A stretch of 64,000 nucleotides of DNA from Ryuthela nishihirai (Eukaryota > Arthropoda > Arachnida > Araneae > Heptathelidae): positions 48,206,307-48,270,306 of the forward strand of contig JAWZYU010000020.1 of NCBI GenBank assembly GCA_038380435.1, given 5' to 3'. Shown here in pieces: positions 1 to 12,115 of this stretch. Within the stretch, counting starts at the first letter, position 1; each line of letters starts with the position of its first letter. The notes under the pieces are model-generated. The model did no database searches, was not told the origin of the DNA, and saw only the letters and a program-made list of their open reading frames with translations. Both the position numbers and the translations under genes were made by a program.

Positions 1-427
1 AAAAAAGCGCGGTGCTCCATTTCGTCCATTTTTTCAACTGATCTTATTCTTGTTTTTTTGAAACCGCATTTCATATTAGCCAGAGACGACTAATCATTCT
101 AACCTTTCCGTAGTTTCACTTGAGCAACAACTACTTTTCCCCTTATATTGAGATCAACCTGGATGATCTTTATGCGATTAATGGCTGTGCCTAGGCAGCG
201 GTGCTGGGCTAGCATGGAGTGGGTCTTCGCAACCCATCTTCACGCTACGTCTAATACAAAAATTCTCTATTGAGATGTAACACAATTATGTGTTAGGAAA
301 TGTCGGTAATGTAACATAAAAGAATTGAAAGAGTTTTAATCGAATTTTTCTTGACGTCTAAATATTATTTTTTAATTTCTTATTATTTCATTTTTATTTT
401 TTGACAAATTATAAGGGAGTCAGTTAA
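1..427. other. No gene seen
   Basis: Mixed AT-rich sequence. No coding frame, RNA gene or repeat recognised. Confidence 0.5.
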
Positions 428-537
428 ATAGGACGTTAAACCCTGGCTACGTTTGCAGGAGAGCCATATCCTATGTACGTTAAAGAACCCGCTGGGTGAC
501 TTTGACAGATGACTTTGATCTGTCTCCTAACAGTTGT
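428..537 (+). mobile_element. SINE-A, older copy, 5' piece
   Basis: Diverged internal part of the tRNA-derived SINE-A family, running from the GACGTTAA block to CCTAACAGTTGT. It has lost its tRNA head. It is the left piece of an older copy split by a younger one; the right piece resumes at 907. The last 12 bases (526-537) form the left target-site duplication of the younger insertion. Confidence 0.8.
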
Positions 538-906
538 TGGGGCGGGGGCGCGCCAGACTCGTAATCTGTAGTTCACAGGATCGAGTCCCAGCTGGGTCAG
601 CGTTGAGATTTATCTCCGCAAAATTCCCCGCCCTGCCCACGGTCAGTAGGGGACACCGATGGGCTTGGAAAGGCCGCCGTCCGTCGGATGGGACGCTAAG
701 CCGTGGCCCCGTGTGCGGGAGAGACATACCCTGTGCACGTTAAAGAACACGCTGGATGGCCTTGACGGGAGACTACCATCTGTCTCCCAACAGCTGTTCC
801 AGTGGGTCTCCTCCCCAACCTTCTCTGAGCCTTCGGGGTCCATGTGACCTGGCCATTTAGCCCCTGGTGTGCAAAAAAGTGCCGCTCAGAGGTAAAACAA
901 CCCAAC
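538..906 (+). mobile_element. SINE-A, young nested copy
   Basis: Near-consensus SINE-A inserted into an older copy. The 12-base sequence at 526-537 recurs at 907-918 with one mismatch, as expected for target-primed reverse transcription. The head keeps the box B-like GATCGAGTCCC, but about 17 bp covering box A (TGGCTCAGTCGG in other copies) is missing, so this copy probably cannot be transcribed by Pol III from its own promoter. It ends with GGTAAAACAACCCAACCC. Confidence 0.88.
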
Positions 907-1025
907 CCTAACATTTGTCCAGTGGATCCCCTTGTCGACCTTTTCTGAAACTTTGGGATCCTTGTGACATGTCAATTTAATCCACTGTGGAGAAAGTGCC
1001 ACTCAGAGGTAAAACAACACAACAC
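907..1025 (+). mobile_element. SINE-A, older copy, 3' piece
   Basis: Continues the copy begun at 428: TTGTCCAGTGG through CTCAGAGGTAAAACAAC. It begins with the right target-site duplication of the nested copy. It is clearly more diverged than the SINE inside it, which agrees with being older. Confidence 0.82.
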
Positions 1026-2134
1026 AATGCAAAACCGTACTGTAATTAATTAACCGCAAGTTAATTAATTAATAAAATGTGTTTTGACACACTTCAGACA
1101 TTTCTAAAACCCGTTAAAGTTTATAAGCATTTTTATAGGTTTATTTATGACAATTAAATTTCACTTATTTTGTTTCAAAACAAAACACTAAAAGATTATA
1201 CCACATTATCGAGTTAAACATTCGCACGAATTCAGTTTGCTTTTACAGCCTTTAGACTTTCAAAAATTCTCTTTCACGCTTACGAGTACTTAGCTTAAGT
1301 TTTTAAGACTTAATACATCTCTACACTATCCTGCAGAAAACTAGATGCATTAGCTTTAAGTGCGGGCCATTATCTAAATGTCAAGATTTAGAAAACAACA
1401 CCCTTCGCAAGGATAAATCTCGAAGAAGACACATACACGTACATACATTACCCATTACTCTATGCGATCGCTTCCACTCCGAGACAAAAATAAGTAAGAA
1501 AGTCTTCTTAGGGATGGAGTTAAGTGAGATGAGAGCGAACGGGCTTCTCAAGTTTCAATTATCGTGAATAGGAAGAAGCATTACCGCTTCTTGATAGCGA
1601 GCATAGGTGCTTGGATTGTAAGAAGCTGATACTGGATCCAGACTTCGGCGGGGGGAAGCTAATGACGCACATGGTGGTTCATTGCCATTGAGGCCTTGTA
1701 CTTATCTTTTCCTGCAGTCCGCTCGTTGTTGTTGTCATTAACATAGTCCTTTCTCTGGTAAATTGATATTTGCAGAGATATTTCCGAAGAGTTAAGATAT
1801 TTGTTTCTCTTTCTGTGAACGACAGGCAAAGCTCTTTTAAAAAAATCAATGCGAGTCTGTTGCTTTTCTGTGTATATTTAAGAAATTGATGACTATATTG
1901 CTGTACATAAATGTTTCCTTCAAAAAGACGTTTTCTACATTTTTTTCCGGTCAATGTTTGCGTTATGTGATTCCGTAATGTTTCCGTTAATGATAGCGTT
2001 TAGCTTCTTTATTCGACTTTTTGTCGGTCAGGATTTCATTTATCATATTTCTAAAGGTATTCGTTCATTTCAAGGATTTTGGGATATCAATTCTTTAAGA
2101 TTACCAATACGTCAATGGATTAAGATTGCTATCA
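1026..2134. other. AT-rich stretch, nothing recognised
   Basis: Contains only short chance frames on both strands, with no motif or homology that I recognise. Confidence 0.5.
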
Positions 2135-2345
2135 AGAATCGATAATGCATCAAAGATTTAAAGTTGAGAATGTATCAGTGCTTTAAAGATGTGAATACTT
2201 CAACATTTTAAAGTGTTGAATGCATTCATCCTTTGTAAATTCTTTAATACTTTAAGGTTGTGAATACATTAATGCTTTAAGATGTGCATTCTTTAATGCT
2301 TTAAGGTTGCGAGTAAATCAGTGAAGCAGTGCTTCAAAGTTGTTA
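2135..2345. repeat. Degenerate tandem repeat, about 30-bp unit
   Basis: About seven imperfect units built on CTTTAAAG(A/T)TGTGAAT followed by CATTAATG. Units vary by small indels, so this is an old decayed minisatellite. No coding role is apparent. Confidence 0.6.
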
Positions 2346-3189
2346 TTGCATTTTATAAGGAATTAAAAACTTAAAACTGCTTTTGAAATCTCCTGTTTAA
2401 TTTGAAAGGTGCAGTATCGAATATAAGAACACATTCAAACTAAAAGGTGTAATCACATACTTTCATTACTTTTCACATAACACAAAATCTATTCATTTTA
2501 CGGATCTGTCCACAGTTAGGACAGTTTAAGATTAAATTTACATTTTAAATAAATATAGTTTGTGCTTTTTTGTTGTTATCTATTAGAGTAGATTTAGTTT
2601 AACTTACAAAGCTCTTGAAACGCTCTGAATAGCTCATTTATAAAGATGCTGCCAGACTTTTGAAAATATTTAGATGTATTCCTTTGAGGCCTGTTCTGTG
2701 CAACTATTCCTTGGCAGTAAATTGACAATTGCCTATATTATTGACATTATGTAATTTAAATTTATTGTCCATAATTGGACAATTAATTAATGCTTGAATG
2801 AAATATTCGGAAAAGTTGCAAAATGATTCAATTTTGCCTGGATCTAATGGGATGCTTAGCTCCACATTTTTATATCCCAATATATAGATTCATTTGCAAA
2901 GAGGTTAAACAAAGATGGTTAACTATTTTTACGAATGTCATAAAGTCAGATGAATGTGGGATTTCTTGCTGAAATTGAGAGTTTTTAATAGAAACTGTAT
3001 GAAAGTCTTATTCAGTTTTTCAGCTTGAATGAAGATTTTTTTTCTGGTAGGGAGAAAATGTTTCAACAGATGTAAGCAGCATATATTTTTAGTCCCTTAA
3101 GTCTGAAGAATATTATCATTGGAGCTCGTATGCTATTCAGCCTTGGGAAATGGAGAATGAAATTATATATTCTTTCACATACTCCCAGT
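2346..3189. other. AT-rich stretch, nothing recognised
   Basis: No gene or repeat identified. It adjoins the LINE relic that starts near 3190 and may include that element's 3' untranslated region, but nothing in the bases proves this. Confidence 0.45.
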
Positions 3190-4045
3190 TAGGACAGTTG
3201 CTGCTGCTGACGATATGATATCTGTGGTTAAAAACTTGGAGAATGGACAAGCCAAGACATAAGCGTGTTATTAACGTTTCCATATTTCTTGAATTGTATA
3301 TATGGTTGTTTTTACAGTGAATCGATTTAGCCGTGGGAACATATTTGGCACAGCAGAAGATTCACATTCCAACTCCAGATCTTTATATAATACCTTACGA
3401 CATAAAATGATGATATTCTCTGTATATAAAGTTGATTCTGGATGAAAAATTGGAAGATCTATTGCTCTTTTTGCCAGAGACTCGGCCGACTCGTTAATTT
3501 CTAGACTCTGATGTTCCGGAACACAAACAAATGGAAGAGGCCAGAAGCTTTGCTTGTTGAAGAGAATGATGTAGATCAAGTACAGCTGAGTGTGGTTTGT
3601 CGAATGTTACTGAATGCTATGAACATAGGGGTCGAGTCAGGTAATAGGTTAAAATTATTATTTTCATTAATAATAGAGATGATGACACTGATCAGTGATG
3701 TAGCTTCAGCTGAGAATATTAATGTTCCTTTAATAATTTTTCACATACGAAAATTGCTCGGGAAGACAGGCAATTCCAAATTCCAGTTTGTTCATTAGAT
3801 ACCGAAGCATCATTTCCATCCAGACAGACTATGACCATCTTTGTTTAATTCAGAGTAGAAATATGATCTGATCAAGATAGCAGCTTGTGAAAATAGCTGC
3901 TGAAAACTAAGCGAGGTAATAAGAATTGCATAAGGTGGACAAATCCATGTCAGAATTGCAGGTGATTGCCCAATTGAAGGAGTGTGATTGATATGTAATG
4001 ATTCCAATCGGTCATAAGCAAATAATGGAAAGCGTTTTTTCACCC
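3190..4045 (-). pseudogene. LINE RNase H-domain relic
   Basis: Reading the minus strand from about 4045 down, fragments in shifting frames resemble the region after the reverse transcriptase in I/Jockey-type LINEs that carry RNase H. In order: a PPYAI segment, a YFYSELNKDGHSL segment in the position of the first catalytic Asp strand (TDGS in intact enzymes), FSAEATSLISVI (the Glu helix), DSTPMFIAFSNI (the SDS Asp strand) and finally PFVCVPEHQSLEINESAESLAKRA, matching the WVPSHxGIxGNExADxLAK block. At least two frameshifts and several stops break it. No RT core is seen upstream, so this is a 5'-truncated, dead copy. The family call rests on the order of these motifs. Confidence 0.65.
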
Positions 4046-4971
4046 GATTCCAACGATAAAAATAATTCAGGAAAATATGTCTTATTTACTTATTTTTATT
4101 CTTTAATTTACTGGTTATTCTGTGCCGTTCATGCGATTGTCATAGATATTTTGTTTTCTAAGAAGTACGTTTAATTTACCTTGAAACTTAGACGCACCAT
4201 TTTTTTTAAATCAAAATTATGAATGAAACAATTCAAGAGTTTTTTCGGGACAAACCTACATGCAACTTTACCTCAAAGATAAAATGCAAAACATCCAGTG
4301 TCTAACAATGAAAATTGTCTAAACCATGATTTTGATCATTCATTCTTATCATCAATCAACATTAAATCGCATTTAAAGAGTTACGTAAGGAGGAATCCTT
4401 AATTGCAACGTTAACGATTATCAGATATCTGAAAAGTTGAGTAAACATATATAATCCCTTTTCCTCTTAAAAGCGTAATATTTTGCAGTTGTGTTTTTTT
4501 CGGAGATATTTTCTTAGTGAGAACGTCGCTATTGCAATTGAATATTCCAATTTTCATGAATCTTATTATGACAAAGTGGAAATATTCTCCAGCTGTTATG
4601 CACCATCATTGTCAACACAAAATATTTGTGAGTGAACAATCCAAAAGTTTTGCATATTAGAAATAGTTTGCATATAAGCATGAATCTAAAGTTTGCGTAT
4701 GCATAACTCTAAGTGGACTGATACGCTAAGCGACAATTCTTTGCTTCGAGCGTTAAGCGTGAAGTACTCACCGGTAAAATTTGTGACTAATGTGTTTAAT
4801 AAATGGAGACGATTACCATTTTCACAAATATCCTTATTTGTCATAATTAGTGTTGGCTGCAACCTATTAAACAGCACAAGCGGTAAATTTGAGATTCAGC
4901 AAACTTTATGGAGGAGAAAATTTGTGTATTGCATTGCTTGCTTTATATCTGAGATGAAACACTCTTGTTCA
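4046..4971. other. Nothing recognised
   Basis: AT-rich. Short frames only (for example at 4693-5034 on the plus strand, which runs into SINE-A sequence). No coding support. Confidence 0.45.
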
Positions 4972-5225
4972 AACAATGGCAGGGTCACAAGGACCCCGAG
5001 GGCTCGGAGAATGTTGGGAAAGGGGACCCACTGAACAGATGTTAGGAAATAGATGAATTTTCCCGTCAAGACCATCTGGGGTGTTCTTTTACGTACAGAA
5101 GGTATGGCTCTCATGCATATGGAAACATGGCTTAACGCATCATCTGACGGATGGTGGCCTTTCTACGCCCATCAATGTATCCGTTCTCACCAATAAGCAG
5201 GGTAGCAGTTGAAAGAGATAAATCA
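4972..5225 (-). mobile_element. SINE-A, old partial copy
   Basis: Antisense SINE-A body, from GGTCACAAGGACCCCGAGGG to the AGATAAATC block. The tRNA head and the poly-CCAAC tail are missing or unrecognisable, and substitutions are many. Confidence 0.75.
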
Positions 5226-5245
5226 TACGTAAATTGTATGCGTGC

Positions 5246-5435
5246 AGGGCCGGATCTAGAGGGATGCCTCTAGTATAGGTAATAGAGGCAAAAAATTGAT
5301 AAACTTATGTATGTTTCAGACAATTTTCAAGATATTTTAAACACCTCTAAACCGTAGGGGGGAAATGTTATATTGCAATTGGATTCCAGTCTCTTGCCCC
5401 CCTCCTCACCTTTCTTTTTTCCCCACTCGAAATTA
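5246..5435 (+). repeat. MITE-like repeat, GGATCTAG family
   Basis: Starts AGGGCCGGATCTAGAGGG and carries GGTAATAGAGGCAAAAAATTG and GGGGAAATGTTATATTGCAA. The same order of blocks occurs at 15779, 33727 and (inverted) 6420. The copy at 15779 has terminal inverted repeats and a target-site duplication, which identifies the family as non-autonomous DNA transposons. This copy lacks a clear right end. Confidence 0.55.
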
Positions 5436-5744
5436 CTACTTTGAATGCCGTTGCGAATCGGCGTAATCAGTCAACGGTGGGTGTCAATGGCGTCTTTCAA
5501 CCCTAAATTTTGGGAATTATAAATGAAGATCAGAGAGTAAATTCGTTTTGCGTCAAAACTTGTAAGGCTATAGCTAGTATATTATATTACTGGACACTTG
5601 TCTATGATTTTTTTCTATTGACAAATATATTTCCTCATTGCAAATTATTAATCTTAGCCGAACTGATTAGGCCATAATACAGCTCTGTCGCCCGTCATTA
5701 AATTCTATTGCTAAAATATTTCTTTCTGATGGGCAGACTCTCAT

Positions 5745-6018
5745 CCTGACTTCGGTTAGCAGACAACATCAGTGGAATTAGAAAAGCTGTCGTCCGTCGG
5801 ATGGTATGTTAAGCCATTACCCGTGTGCATGAGAGCCGTACCTTGTGCACGTTAAAGTACACTCTGAATGGCCTTAAGGGGGGCTACTATTGTCTCCTAA
5901 CAGTTGTCCAGTGTATCTCCTTCCCCCAACTTTCTTTGAGTCCTTGGGATCCTTATGAGCTAGACATTTAGTCCAGTGTGTGCAAAAAATGCCACTCAGG
6001 GGTAAAATAGCCCAACTC
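5745..6018 (+). mobile_element. SINE-A, old partial copy
   Basis: Sense SINE-A from the region before CCGTCCGTCGGATGG to the tail GGTAAAATAGCCCAAC. The tRNA head is not recognisable. Heavily diverged. Confidence 0.78.
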
Positions 6019-7487
6019 TGATGCACAAAATCTAGTTTTAATTGCTCTTATATTATATTTATGAATCAATTTTACAAATAGTAGGTTGGTAATAACCAGT
6101 CAGTAATTATTCATTGCAATAAGAGTTCTTATCAACAATGAATAAATCTATCACTGGTTTTCGTATTGGTTTTATCAAGTCTCTTAATAATTGATGCTTC
6201 ATTATTCAACAGATTCACCAATTAATCCACAATAATGCGATGGATGAAATACGAAAGAAAGGCCATATCTTATTAAGATCATACTTTCATAATACTCAAG
6301 AGTACTTCTGAATATTGTATCTTCACTAAACAAACACGTCAATTAATAATTAATACAGAGCCGTCTGATAGAAAAGCATTACGTAAAGATAAATTGTTTC
6401 TAACAGTGATCATTCTGAGGTGGGTTGTATCTAAAAAAATTAGGGGCAAAAGACTGGATTGTCAATGTAGCATAACATTTCCTCCTCCTTTTTACGAGTC
6501 TTTAAAAATTACTGGAAAAAAATATAAATAAGTTTAATAACTTTTTGCCTCTATTAGCCTTACTAGCATTCTTTAATAACCTATTTATTAAATAGATTAT
6601 AAAGGAATGTTTTGATTCTCTGAGCCCTAGGTGGTTCTGCTGTGGCCCGAATAGCAGTTGAACAAAACACTCTCAAATATATACTCATATCCTTAACAAG
6701 ATAATTTTTAGAGAATTTGCCATAACAAGTATGTTAATGCAATTTATTCATACAACAATACTTCGTTCAAAGCAGAATGTACGAAGAGAGTGACCTCTCG
6801 GGATGTTCCTGATCTTTTATTCTCTGGTCTCTCCGTAGGAGTCGATATATGACGTAGAAGAACGACTCTGAACAGGGGCGGATTGGGAGCATTAAACCGA
6901 GCCAGAATGGGCTTTCTTTGACCATAAAACTTCACCTCTATCGACATCGACTAGACGAACCACTTTGTTTGAAATCTAGAAACCCACGGGGAATGTCCAG
7001 TTGTCCCAAAAGGCCTGTCCACTCTCGGCACGATGCACTTGAAATGTCACTAGTTGTAATACACAAGTAGACACATAAATTTAGACAAGGAATGTCTATT
7101 TTTTAGTACATAATAAATCAATGCTTCCAGCGGACGAGTAACTAGATTTTTCTGTTTAAAACCGGAGCTGGAGGCCTTTTTCTTAAGGGAGTCGTTATTC
7201 ACTGAAAATTTTCCTAAAGAAATTTGCGCTAATTCATTACAGCAAAAAACCATTGTCAATGCTAATTTTAAATTTATGCCAGCGGGTTGCTATGGAAACA
7301 TGCCAAGCATGGAAGCAGCACTGACTGACCCTTTTGCTTTGCTCAAGGTGAATTAGTATAAAGCGGTTCAAAAGCAGTAAGATATTCTGTTAAATTATTC
7401 ATAAGCTACCAGTAATCATATAACTATATAATTATAATTAATCTTTTATAATTTTTTAATACATCTTTTCGGCACTCCAAATGGAAA
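6019..7487. other. Mostly unrecognised, with one inverted MITE relic
   Basis: About 6420-6585 matches, on the minus strand, the MITE family seen at 5246 and 15779 (GAATGCTAGTAAGGCTAATA, then a GGAAATGTTA block). The rest holds no gene or repeat that I recognise. Frames at 6744-6947 and 7050-7259 look like chance. Confidence 0.45.
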
Positions 7488-8215
7488 ATCAAGATTAACC
7501 CAGTTAAAAGCCAGTCAGTTCCCTTCTCTAGAAAGAATATTGTTAATCCTGATTCTTCTAAAATTTTGGAGTTGAAACATCCTGGACACCAACGGTGAAA
7601 TACCTTGGTGTCATTCTACATAAAAAAACTTTGTTGGAATGCGCATATTGATTATGTGCTCTCAAAGGCTAAAATCATCAGATGTAAACTTGCACACCTG
7701 ATAAGGTGCAGCTCGAAACTGCCTCCAGAAAAGAAATTATTTCTTTATAAGACTCATCTGCGGTCAGTCCTTACATATACCTCACCAGTGTGAAGTAATA
7801 CTACCAACACCAATGTCAGGAGTCTTCAGAGTTTCCAAAATAAAATCCTCAGATCTGTGGTCAGTGATTGCTTTGTGAAAAACAAGACCATTCATACTGA
7901 TTTGAGCACTAACCCCATATACACTCATATTCGGAAGTTCGCGGAGTCCTTTTTCGAGGCAGTGGGAGATAATCCTTATGGTATAATTAGATCTTCGACT
8001 GATTATGATCCATTGGTTTTGAACCAATTCAAGCGTCCTAAGATTGTGGTGTATGACACCCGCATGTCTAACTTTTAGTAGTGTTTCTTTAGCAAGTTTG
8101 TTTTGCCCGTGTGGCCCCTTTGGGGTTTATGTGCTTTACCTTTGTTATTGCCAATCAGGCACTATTTTAGATTCGAGATATAAGCCATAAGCTTGGAGCC
8201 CTTAATTAATAAAAG
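7488..8215 (+). pseudogene. Jockey-type LINE, 3' end fragment
   Basis: The C-terminal region downstream of the reverse transcriptase core of a Jockey-clade LINE. A frameshifted KYLGVILHKKL-type segment leads into CWNAHIDYVLSKA, then KLPPEKKLFLYKTHLRSVLTY and SLQSFQNKILRSVV, then NPIYTHIRKFAESFF and NPYGIIRSSTDYDP, with the stop at about 8076. These blocks match the thumb and C-terminal layout of Jockey ORF2 proteins. A frameshift near 7620 and a stop near 7793 kill it. Sequence after the stop, to about 8215, probably holds its 3' untranslated region. Everything 5' of the thumb is missing, as in a 5'-truncated insertion. Confidence 0.8.
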
Positions 8216-8221
8216 ATATGG

Positions 8222-8600
8222 GATATCATCTTTACCTCTGAGCGGCAATTTTTTTGCACCCAATGGGCTAAATGATCAGGAGCCACAAGGGCTCAGAAGT
8301 TGGGGAGTGGGGACACATTGGGAATCTGTTAGGAGACAGATAGTAGCCTCCTGTCAAGGCCGTCAAGCTTGTTCTTTAACCTACTCAGGGTATGTCTCTC
8401 TCTCGCACACAAGACACGTCTTAACGTCCTATCCGACGGACGACGGCCTTTCCAAGTGCATTGGTGTCCCCTACTGACCGAGAGCGAAGCGGGGAGTTTC
8501 GCGGAGATAAATTTCAATGCTGGCCCAGCTGGGACTCGAACCTGAGAACTGTAGATTACGAGTTTATTGCGCTACCGACTGAGCCACCTCCGCCTCCCAT
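8222..8600 (-). mobile_element. SINE-A, near full length
   Basis: Antisense copy with an intact tRNA-like head on its minus strand: box B GGTTCGAGTCCC and box A GGCTCAGTCGG are both readable near 8535 and 8580. The tail end at 8222-8245 reads TTTACCTCTGAGCGGCA. Moderately diverged. Confidence 0.88.
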
Positions 8601-8910
8601 AAAAATGTTCAGCTTAGACAAAACGTAAATGATGACCTTAAATGCTGATTTGATCAATATGGTGTGAAAATTAAATTATACTTTGTATTTGAAAATCAAA
8701 AGCATTGTTTTCGCAGATGGTTATTTCTTATTGGCTACCGTGTCTATTAAATCAGTTGTTATTAAAACAACCGATAAAAAATTAGGTTGAATTAAATTTC
8801 TAGAAATAAATTCTACACAATTTAATAGTTTCAAACTTTTCAATAAGTAATTAGCACATTAAAAATTGATATCGAGAAGTAGTTCTTACAGCAAAGTGAA
8901 TACAATGTAA

Positions 8911-9713
8911 TCTAATATTAGAGAAGAAAGTTTGTTTGTGTGGTCTTGTGTTTGTTTGTGTGTTTGTCTGTCCACTCTGCCCCCAAAAGAGTTAGAGACA
9001 CGAAACTTTGCATGAACGTTTCCTTCACCCAGGGCGGAATATAGGTTATGTAAAACCTGCTGGGGTCATTCAAAATTGGGATGGTTATTCAAATTACTGT
9101 TGCCACCAATAAATTTGAAAGAAGGAATGCATCAAACTAATTTATTTCTGATTCCGCGTAATAGACATTGTTCAGTTTGTTGGGTAAAGAGCACGAGCGC
9201 TTCTTTGGAAATTGAAGTCATTCTAATTAAGCACGAGCAGGACACGTGATTCTTTGTTGAAAGGAAAGCATCAAAAACTAAGAATTCTTCTCGGGAATTA
9301 AAATCATTAACTTATTTGAAAAATATGTAAAACTTAATAAACGTAATACGTTAATGAATAAAAGTTTCAATATGTTAAGTAATAAATAATGTTTTTCAAT
9401 AACAATAATAATTTTTTCATAGTATCCATATATTTTTTTGGGCAACTCAGATCATATTTAATTTTCTTTTTCTACAAAGTTACATATACCTGGAAAACTG
9501 TATCCGAGGAACTCTGGTGGGTACGAAACGATTTGAAAAGTTTGATTATCTGAGCGAGGTAATTCCGTTTTTTGGTTTAGAAACTTCTGTTGTGAGGAGA
9601 TTTATACGGTACCATGATTTTTATGCCAAATGAAAGCTTGTGACGTGGGGAGTGCCATCTACTCTATATTATAAAGAGCTTCAGACCCGAGCAACGCCTA
9701 GTAAATCTGCTAG
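8911..9713 (+). mobile_element. Non-autonomous Helitron
   Basis: Begins TCTAATATTAGAGAAG and ends with CTAG, preceded by A at 8910 and followed by T at 9714. This is the Helitron signature A|TC...CTAG|T, with no target-site duplication. A CAGACCCGAGCAACGCC segment just before the 3' end resembles the sub-terminal hairpin region common in arthropod Helitrons; here the stem is partly eroded. The GTTTGTTTGTGTG tract and the GAAACTTTGCATG motif near the 5' end are also typical. No Rep/helicase coding sequence, so it would need proteins from elsewhere. A second inverted 3' end of the same type is near 54715. Confidence 0.75.
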
Positions 9714-9811
9714 TTTTACAATAATATAATTAGAGAAATGTAAACTAATGCTGTGTTCATTCTTTGTAAGGCTAACTTCGCTCCATGCATAAAGCACGAT
9801 ACTTATAATGA

Positions 9812-10068
9812 TTGCCAGCGTTGAGATTCATCCCCAAAAAATTCCCCGCCCTTCCTCGGGGCTTTCCAATGGGCTTGGAAAGGCCGTCGTTCTTCGGACA
9901 GGTGGTTAAGCCGTAACACCTCAAAGTGCACATTAAAGAATACGCTGTATGGCATTTACTGGAGGTTACGATCTGTTCTCTAACAGCTGTCCAGTGGGTC
10001 TCCTCCCCCTAACCTATTGTGCTAGCGTATTGTGTGAAAAAAACGTTCAGAGCAAAATAGCTCAAACC
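9812..10068 (+). mobile_element. SINE-A, old partial copy
   Basis: Starts at CCAGCGTTGAGATT (just after the tRNA head in intact copies) and ends GCAAAATAGCTCAAACC. Lacks the tRNA head; internal deletions in the central and 3' parts. Confidence 0.8.
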
Positions 10069-10204
10069 GATCATGATTTTGCATTAGTTACTATGAAAGA
10101 TTAACTCCTTTTCTCTGTACATTCCTTGCCTGAGGTAAACATTTTCTATTGTTAACCCCAGATTAAGATAACCAGAGGAAATACCTTTTGTGTTAGAATG
10201 GGTT

Positions 10205-10310
10205 TCGAGTGACCATTAATCGATATTAGCGACACCAATGGCATGATGAGAAAATAAACAAAAGTAAAGTTTAAATGATTTAATTCGTCTAAAATTGAAA
10301 TTTAAAGATG
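10205..10310 (+). repeat. Dispersed repeat, copy 1
   Basis: Shares the order GACACCAATGGC, then AAACAAAAGTAAAGTTTAAA, then TGATTTAATTCGTCTAAAAT with stretches at about 23360 and 54830. The last lies next to a Helitron end, so this may be Helitron internal sequence. Confidence 0.4.
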
Positions 10311-11834
10311 TGAAAGTGAAATAATAAGCTTATTACTATTATTAAAATATTATTTAATATTTAAAGTATAATTATTAATTATTATTATTAATATTATTAA
10401 TATTATTTAACATCTTGAAAATTAAACAATTACCTGCTGAATTTTAATATTTATAATTTTTTCCTACAGTAATACAAACTGTATATTTATATATAAATAG
10501 AATGTAGAAATAAGAAAGTAATAATAATTTTGTATTTATATTATAAAATACATATATTGCAAGGAGCGAAATCGAAGTGAGTAGTACATATCCATGATGA
10601 TAGAAGCGCTGAAAGAGTAAACGGTGGATTTTGAACGTTAGTTGTCCTATATGTACCGAGTTAATTAATCTGTGGTGTTAAACATCCATAAAATCACATG
10701 GGTGGAAACATTCCTGCTGTAGTTTCGATTCTAATACCCTACCTATAGTATTAGAATCTTTCTGGATTTTAAAACAGCGTCCAAGATCCTGTTCTAAGAC
10801 CAAAAAGCTCAGAAAAAAATTGCAAAAATACATCTTCATATTCGTATGTTACCCAATATTTCATCAATTGTTTACTCTGCTTGCAAATTTTTCCTTCATG
10901 CATTCTGTCATCGAACTGTTTACATATCGTCCTCTTGGACCGTCTCCTTCATCCATCAGTCGAAAGAGATAGAAGCATCTTTTCATCTCTTCTTACGTGT
11001 CTTTTCCAATGTAAATCAATCTACCTTTCTGCTCTTTTTTGCTCCCCAGAAGGAGGCAGAACGACGCGAAACTCACGGTAACGATCAACTGCGACACACC
11101 AGTTGCTGTCGTCTCCTTCCACTCACTCTAATGCTACATCCATCACCTGATTTGTTCCCTTCATCTCAGTGATGGATGACGCTGAGAGAAAAGGTCTAGG
11201 GGAACGGATGTTCCTAGCAGAGAATCGTTGAAACCTTTCTCTCAGACACATGATATAAAAGGACAAAAGATGTTCCCCTTTTCATCCCATCACAGAGTAA
11301 GGCAATATCTTTTCTTCATGGATTCCATCATTGCTTTAGCTTCATTCTTATGGCATTCCGAAAGGAAAGGCTTCAGTCTCTTGATTCTTGGTGTAATCAA
11401 GTCGTTTCTGGGCCATGGATCAAGAGACCACCGAGGTCATTCCAGGTCAAGTGATCGAATATTATTTAACTTTTGAACCTTGACTCGGATTTGCATGAAA
11501 TTTTGTATGTATATAGTGAAAAAACCTGAATTTTAAAATTCTATGCGAATTAGGTTTTACGATATGAAGACTTGAAATGGAGAAAATATCGTAAATTTGG
11601 CCCTACTGATTATCATATTCCTAATAACTAGAGTTAGAGATGAGATAGAAGAATAAATAAAGTACTGTTTTGTTCCTTTTTTAATGAATTTTAAATTGAT
11701 ATGTGAATACTTTCCGACAAGGTAAAATCTTAAGATCACTGTTTCAAATAAACGTATAAACATATAACCTCAAATAAACCTTTAACTTCTCAAAAAACAT
11801 ATGCTTTAAAATTTTGAAAAAAAAAATTCTTGTT
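10311..11834. other. AT-rich stretch, nothing recognised
   Basis: A run of TTATTAATATTATTA-type low-complexity sequence lies near 10320-10440. The more GC-balanced part, 10840-11480, holds plus-strand frames of 108 and 82 codons with no motif that I recognise; they could be unique non-coding DNA. Confidence 0.45.
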
Positions 11835-11837
11835 TAG

Positions 11838-12115
11838 CCTTTCATATGTCAAGCATGTGTATACGAATTTTAAACTTGGGATCTAGAAAGGATCATATTT
11901 TGACACATTTTTTAATTGTATTGATGTCTTTGAAAAGCCTCTCCAAATATTAGGTTTATTACTGTAAATATTGATTAGTTTAAATCTCACATAAAAGAAA
12001 TTTATTTTGCTAACTTAGAAGGCATACTAATGCTAAATACTAAAATGATGATTGTTGAAAACACAGTGAAAGCAGACTTTTATTTTTCACTGTGCAAGCT
12101 TCTTTAAAGAATTCA
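11838..12115 (+). repeat. Left terminal inverted repeat
   Basis: Pairs with 13042-13335 on the opposite strand. Differences are scattered substitutions and short indels. Confidence 0.72.

Noticed and set aside
10846..11172. Possible host exon of 108 codons
   Set aside because: No domain, splice-site logic or composition shift strong enough to support it.
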